Source: Geodermatophilaceae bacterium (lineage in GTDB: Bacteria > Actinomycetota > Actinomycetes > Mycobacteriales > Geodermatophilaceae). From it: a stretch of 9,691 nt of DNA. The position numbers and the translations under genes were made by a program. The notes beneath the pieces are model-generated. The model was given only the letters and a program-made list of their open reading frames with translations. It did not search any database and was not told the origin of the DNA. The stretch spans positions 1-9,691 of the forward strand of contig JACCUM010000415.1 in NCBI GenBank assembly GCA_013811805.1, in the 5' to 3' direction. Shown here piece after piece: positions 6,242 through 9,691 of this stretch (positions are counted from its first letter, which is position 1; each line of letters starts with the position of its first letter).

Positions 6242-6691
6242 TCAGAAGTCGACCCGCATCACGATGCGCCGCAGCGTCGGACGGCTGACCTCGGTGAAGC
6301 CGGCGTCGGCGAACACGTCTTCGGTGCCGACGTGGAGTTCTGTCGTCGGTCTTGTCCTGCGCGCGACCCGCCCAGGGGACGCGGTTGTTGCGCAACAGAC
6401 CCCCGTAGGCGGTGCGCGGCTCGACCGCGCACCAGCCGACCGGCTCACTGTTGAGGTACGCGACGAGGCCGCTGGTCGTGCCCGACTCTGGATGGCCGCA
6501 GTCGGTCTGCTGGCGCAGCCGGTCGGCGCGTTCTTCGGCGGGAAACGAGGCAAAAGACTCCCGCGGCCGCATCTTGTACCGCTGGCACTGGCATCTGGAC
6601 GCCTCGCCGCGGTACCGAAGACCGTCTGCAAGTCTTCCCAGCTCGCCTCGTTGGCCGGCACGACCGAGATCGCCGGTTCGGTTGCCGTCAT
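6242..6691 (-). pseudogene. GNAT-family N-acetyltransferase, frameshifted and internally deleted
   Basis: Three pieces of one GNAT protein lie in order on the minus strand but in alternating frames. The N-terminus (MTATEPAISVVPANEASW to VFGT) runs from ATG 6691. A middle part (RGEASRCQCQRYKMRP to AGRAQDKTDD) follows in a second frame after an apparent one-base deletion near 6610. The C-terminus (TELHVGTEDVFADAGFTE to VMRVDF) is back in the first frame from about 6340 to a TGA at 6242. About 150 residues remain, against roughly 200 in the family as I recall it. The missing portion, at the junction near 6335-6345, is where the acetyl-CoA-binding motif (R/Q-x-x-G-x-G/A) should lie. Neither lesion can be explained by choice of start, and the product should be inactive. 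It lies 53 bp downstream of the VOC-cupin gene and was probably co-transcribed with it. Confidence 0.85.
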
Positions 6692-6744
6692 GCGCACGAT
6701 TCTGCAGGTCGAGTGGGCTACCGGCACCTGTTGGCCGGCTACGG

Positions 6745-7878
6745 CTAGAGCGGGGTCGCCGTCCGGATCTCCAGCGCGGCCGGCAAGGTGATCTCGAGGA
6801 ATTCGAGGTCGCCGGAGTGTTCACCCAGTCGATGACCCAGGCCGGCGGGGACAGCCACCGCAGCACCTCGACCCAGTGGTTCGTCCGGACGACCCTGGCT
6901 GTGCAACATCGCCGTGCCGGCCAGTATGAACCAGAACAGCAGCTCGCCGTCGTGAATGACGTCCACTGTGGACACTCCATCATCTGCCGACAGAGCATCG
7001 GTGCGGCGGACCACGCGTACCCCGGCCAGCCCAGCGGTCGCGGCACCAATGCCAGTGTCACGGCACTCGAATCCCGCCGATGTCCATGGCTCCCAGGCGG
7101 CGTCAGCGGCGACGTGCCGTACGAAGCGCTGGCCATCGAAGACACGATCGGGACGAACCTCCGGTGTGGGGAGGGTGATGACGTGCTCGGCGGTGGTCTC
7201 GTGTTCGGCGGGGCAACCGATCTCGACGACCTCAAGCCCCGGAGAGCTCTCCAGCACCCGGTGCCGGATGCCAGGTGGCTGCAGCACGCAATCGCCGGCC
7301 TGCAACAAAAAAGCGGGACCTTGGTCTTCGTAGACGACCCGTACCCAGCCTGCGGCGCAATAGATCATCTGGAAGCGGACCCGGTGGTGATGGACGTAGT
7401 CCGGGACCGGCCCGCCCTCGGGGATGAGGATGTGCGAGGCGATGAAGCGCCCGCCCTGCCGCTTGGGCAACAGATCCCGGTAGCGCATCCCGGCACGTCC
7501 TTCCCCGCCGGCGTCACCGTCGTCGCGCGTGAGTTCGAACAGCGGTGCCGAGTCAGGGATGGCCAGTGGAGGGTCGGCGTCCACCAGGTGGATCCGGGTG
7601 CCGTTGGGAGCCGTCAGCAGGTCGGTGCCTAACGCCTGTGGCTCGTCAACTGCCAGGCGCAGGTCGCCCGGGTCTCCGGTTGCGCCGCGCTCCAGCCTGA
7701 TCCGCATCCCGTGGCCGGACAGCAGTGCCACGGCTGGGTCATCTGCGGGCATGATCACGTCGAGCCGGAATCCGAGCGGATCGAGGAAGAAGTCCACGGT
7801 GGCGTCGAGATCGGTGCAGGGCAGCATCACCTCGACTGCTCTGATAGTCAGGGGACTGAGGACCGCGGTAGTCGTCAT
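6745..7878 (-). CDS. VOC-cupin fusion protein of unknown function
   Basis: This 377-residue open frame has no interruption. Residues about 10-102 form a vicinal-oxygen-chelate (glyoxalase-like) domain: TIRAVEVMLPCTDLDATVDFF, then GFRLD, and PNGTRIHLVDAD at the end. Residues about 145-225 form a cupin with HHH at 163-165 in motif 1, Gln170 where Glu is usual, and GDCVLQPPGIRHRV (196-208, His206) as motif 2. A third, weaker cupin-like repeat follows (about 310-365), with GELLFWFILAGTAML and VAVPAGLGHRL but fewer metal ligands. The arrangement suggests a metal-dependent enzyme or small-molecule sensor; the substrate is not recognisable. ATG 7878 gives a sensible domain start but has no clear Shine-Dalgarno. 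It overlaps (ATGA) the stop of the shifted frame of the upstream ArsR remnant. It is the only unbroken gene between 6242 and 8953. Confidence 0.82.
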   Translation of the reverse strand: MTTTAVLSPLTIRAVEVMLPCTDLDATVDFFLDPLGFRLDVIMPADDPAVALLSGHGMRIRLERGATGDPGDLRLAVDEPQALGTDLLTAPNGTRIHLVDADPPLAIPDSAPLFELTRDDGDAGGEGRAGMRYRDLLPKRQGGRFIASHILIPEGGPVPDYVHHHRVRFQMIYCAAGWVRVVYEDQGPAFLLQAGDCVLQPPGIRHRVLESSPGLEVVEIGCPAEHETTAEHVITLPTPEVRPDRVFDGQRFVRHVAADAAWEPWTSAGFECRDTGIGAATAGLAGVRVVRRTDALSADDGVSTVDVIHDGELLFWFILAGTAMLHSQGRPDEPLGRGAAVAVPAGLGHRLGEHSGDLEFLEITLPAALEIRTATPL

Positions 7879-7896
7879 GTTGTGACGGTACCCAGT

Positions 7897-8420
7897 TCAG
7901 GCGACGAGCAAGCCGTTGGAGAACAACGCAGCCTCGGTAAGCGCCCGGCGCCTTCGTCGGTGAGGCGCACCTCGCGGCTGTGCGCCGTCGGGACAATCCA
8001 GCCCTGTCGGGTCACCCCTGTCAGCACAAGGGCGCCGAGTCCGCCGGCGAGATGCGGCCCCCGTTGAGTCCGATCCAGACATCCCCTGACGACCCGGCGC
8101 GCGAGCTCGCCGGCCAGGTGGTCGTAGCAAGTACGGGCGAAGGCGAGTGCGGTGCCCGTATGGGCGGCACGGAGCGAGCTGACCGGGAGCGTCGGGGCCA
8201 ATGCCTGGAGCGCCTCGATCGCTTGAGCGACGTCGCTGCCGGCCAGGCGGTAGAACCGGCTCCGGCCGACGACCGCGACCCGGATCTGGCCTCCCTCGGT
8301 GAGCCGTTGCAGGTGCGGGCTGGCTGGCACGGCGAGAGCAGTTTCGGATGGCACGACAGCAGCGTAGAACGGCAACATTCGGCGTACGGCGAAGCTTTCG
8401 ACACCTAGCGTCGCTTCCAT
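7897..8420 (-). pseudogene. ArsR-type transcriptional regulator remnant
   Basis: The minus-strand frame contains clear pieces of the actinobacterial ArsR-type winged-helix regulators that carry a long C-terminal extension. There is a truncated DNA-binding part ending SPHLQRLTEGGQIRVAVVG then RSRFYRLAGSDVAQAIEAL. The family segments PVSSLRAAHTGTAL and ARTCYDHLAGEL follow, then a direct jump at about 8105 to RRVVRGCLDRTQRGPHLAGG and EVRLTDEG. The first helices of the HTH (about 8320-8365) and some 50-60 residues after DHLAGEL are missing compared with the family as I recall it. Near 7945 the frame slips: the expected tail RALTEAALFSNGLLVA, ending at a TGA at 7897, is in another frame. The unslipped frame continues to 7875 and overlaps the VOC-cupin ATG. 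Even if expressed, it should not bind DNA normally. Divergent from the broken transporter, it was probably its regulator. Confidence 0.72.
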
Positions 8421-8953
8421 GAGCAGTCGGGCGCTTGACGCCGGCCCGCGCCATCTCTGGCGGGCGCCGTCGGCAGCCTTGGTGGCCGCGGCTGTCACCG
8501 TGCTGCTCTAGGCATCGGCCTTTGTCGGAATCCGGGCGGTCGGCGCGGACTTCGGCCCTGGGGCGTTGACGCTGGGCCGGTTGTCCATTGGCTGGCTGGT
8601 GTTGAGCGGTTTCGTTGGTCCGGGGAATCGTCCTGCCGCGCGGCCGCGAGTTGCTGTTCGTCGGGTTGTACGGGCTGCTGTGGTTCGCCGGCTACAACAT
8701 CGCGCTGAACGCCGCAGAGACCTCCCTCGATGCTGGCACGGCGGCCATGCTGGTTCAGGGCGCTCCGGTGCTCGGTGCGGTGATCAACTCGCGGGCGTTC
8801 TGGCAACTCGGCGTGACGACGTATCTGGTTCCGGTCGTGGCAGCGGGGCTGTCCTGGATCTTGCTGGACGAGGTTCCGCCTGCGCTCTCCTTTGTCGGCG
8901 GCGCACTGTGCCTGACCGGCGTCGCACTGACCCGACTACGACATCGTCGCTGA
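8419..8953 (+). pseudogene. EamA/DMT-family transporter, nonsense, frameshift and internal deletion
   Basis: This is the remains of a ten-helix drug/metabolite transporter. The N-terminus from ATG 8419 reads into helix 1 (ALVAAAVTVLL), then meets a TAG at 8509-8511 exactly where this family has Trp in WASAFVGIRA, so a single TGG-to-TAG change explains it. The frame then runs on through ASAFVGIRAVGADFGPGALT to LSGF, slips by one base near 8605-8620, and continues as PRGRELLFVGLYGLLWFAGY and NIALNAAETSLDAGTAAMLV. At about 8785-8810 it jumps to GVTTYLVPVVAAGLSWILLD and EVPPALSFVGGALCLTGVAL, the last helices, omitting several central helices (over 100 residues from about 300). It ends at a TGA at 8951-8953. 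Such exporters are often next to regulator genes, and an ArsR-type remnant lies divergently here. Confidence 0.85.
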
Positions 8954-9691
8954 TCAGGATGAGGAGCGCGGAAGTGGCTGTGCGGCAACGTCGGCCAGCA
9001 TCGCCGAGACCTGACTGATGGCGGCGCGGCTGGCGTCGAAGCTGGCCGGTAGTCGGAAGAACGAGTGGATCATCCCGACCACTCGCACGGCCACGACCGG
9101 CACGCCGGCATCGGCCAGCATCGCCGCGTAGGACTCGCCCTCGTCACGCAGCGGGTCGTACTCACATGTCAACACAAACGCTGGCGGCAGCCCGGCCAAG
9201 TCTCTGGCTTGGGCGGGTGAGACGTCGGAATGTGAGCGGTCCACAACCTCAGGTGCGAAGCAGTCCCAATAGAACGCCATCCCCGTGGCGGTCAGTCCGT
9301 ACCCCTCGGCGTTGTCGGCGTACGACGACGACGTCATGGCGGCGTCGATAACGGGGTAGATCAGCCCCTGGAACAGATATGGCGCAAGGGCTTGGTCGCG
9401 CGCCCGGCGGGCAGCCACGGCAGCGAGATGCCCGCCGGCGCTGTCTCCGAGCAGCGCAAGCCGCGTGCCGTCGACACCGGGAACCGAGCCGTCACGCAGG
9501 GCCGCAGCCACCGATTCGACGTCGTCCAGCGGTGATGGGAACGGATGCTCAGGACAGAGCCGGTAGTCAACGGCCACGACGTTCCAGCTGGACTGGACGG
9601 CGATCATCCGGCAAGCGGTGTCGTGGGTGTCCAGGTCGCCGCCCACCCAGCCACCTCCGTGGATGAAGACCACGGTCGGTAGGGGGGTGTT
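8954..9691 (-). CDS. HSL-family alpha/beta hydrolase, esterase/lipase (5' end beyond window)
   Basis: The frame is open from the right window edge to a TGA at 8954-8956, giving 245 visible residues. It shows the hormone-sensitive-lipase family signatures: the oxyanion-hole motif HGGGW at visible residues 11-15, the nucleophile elbow GDSAGG with Ser84, the acid in EYDPLRDEG (Asp179) and His209 in GMIHSFFR. YRLCPEHPFP at about 43-52 is also typical. Enzymes of this family hydrolyse short- to medium-chain esters or act on small carboxylic esters; the natural substrate is unknown. Full-length relatives have about 310 residues, so roughly 65 N-terminal residues should lie beyond the edge. The GTG at 9671-9673 is unlikely to be the start, since the upstream codons (NTPLPT) fit the strand before HGGG. 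Its stop directly abuts the stop of the transporter remnant. Confidence 0.92.
   Translation of the reverse strand, partial: NTPLPTVVFIHGGGWVGGDLDTHDTACRMIAVQSSWNVVAVDYRLCPEHPFPSPLDDVESVAAALRDGSVPGVDGTRLALLGDSAGGHLAAVAARRARDQALAPYLFQGLIYPVIDAAMTSSSYADNAEGYGLTATGMAFYWDCFAPEVVDRSHSDVSPAQARDLAGLPPAFVLTCEYDPLRDEGESYAAMLADAGVPVVAVRVVGMIHSFFRLPASFDASRAAISQVSAMLADVAAQPLPRSSS

Noticed and set aside
6721..6738. CCGGC/GCCGG hairpin just downstream of the VOC-cupin stop
   Set aside because: A 5-bp stem with an 8-base loop is expected by chance in DNA of this composition, and it lacks a T-tract.
6018..7235. 405-codon minus-strand open frame
   Set aside because: Most of it is the wrong frame of the VOC-cupin and rpiB genes. 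Only its central stretch (about 6340-6615) is real, and that belongs to the frameshifted acetyltransferase.
6412..7632. 406-codon forward open frame
   Set aside because: It is antisense to the VOC-cupin gene and the acetyltransferase remnant, with no recognisable domain.
8991..9126. 16-bp direct repeat TCGGCCAGCATCGCCG at 8991-9006 and 9111-9126
   Set aside because: Both copies encode the same common residues (AMLAD) in the hydrolase reading frame; codon bias explains the identity.
1..9691. tRNA, rRNA, CRISPR array, insertion sequence or phage att site
   Set aside because: No tRNA cloverleaf, repeat-spacer pattern, transposase or integrase is visible on either strand.

Overview
The window is high-GC DNA with GTG starts, tightly packed genes and little intergenic space. 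It carries a mycothiol-type maleylpyruvate isomerase family protein, an Eis-type acetyltransferase and an RpiB whose active-site base is Glu instead of Cys. Together these point to an actinomycete, but I cannot name a genus from sequence alone.

Left third (1-3499): a TetR-family regulator, cut by the window edge, is divergent from a three-gene operon. The operon encodes a type III polyketide synthase, an ICMT-type membrane methyltransferase and an FAD-dependent oxidoreductase. This gene content and order match the Streptomyces srsABC phenolic-lipid operon: the synthase condenses a fatty acyl starter with malonyl units, the methyltransferase caps a hydroxyl, and the flavoprotein oxidises the ring. 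A 7-3-7 inverted repeat in the divergent intergenic region is a likely TetR operator. Two oddities sit at start codons. A three-codon mini-ORF with the only good Shine-Dalgarno precedes the synthase, and a 17-bp unit carrying the Shine-Dalgarno and start region is present three times in front of the flavoprotein gene.

Middle (3513-6162): a mycothiol-dependent maleylpyruvate isomerase/DinB-type protein (minus) is divergent from an intact Eis-family N-acetyltransferase (plus). The latter converges on ribose-5-phosphate isomerase B (minus). An 11-bp perfect inverted repeat with a 42-nt internal segment lies between the last two.

Right third (6242-9691): this part is dominated by gene decay. A GNAT acetyltransferase (minus), an ArsR-type regulator (minus) and an EamA/DMT-type transporter (plus) each combine frameshift or nonsense lesions with loss of internal segments. 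An apparently intact VOC-cupin fusion protein of unknown function sits between the first two. The window ends in the 3' part of an HSL-family alpha/beta hydrolase (minus), whose start lies beyond the right edge. The three broken genes plus the intact VOC-cupin gene look like remains of one small locus (regulator, exporter, acetyltransferase, enzyme) that is eroding, although assembly error has to be excluded.
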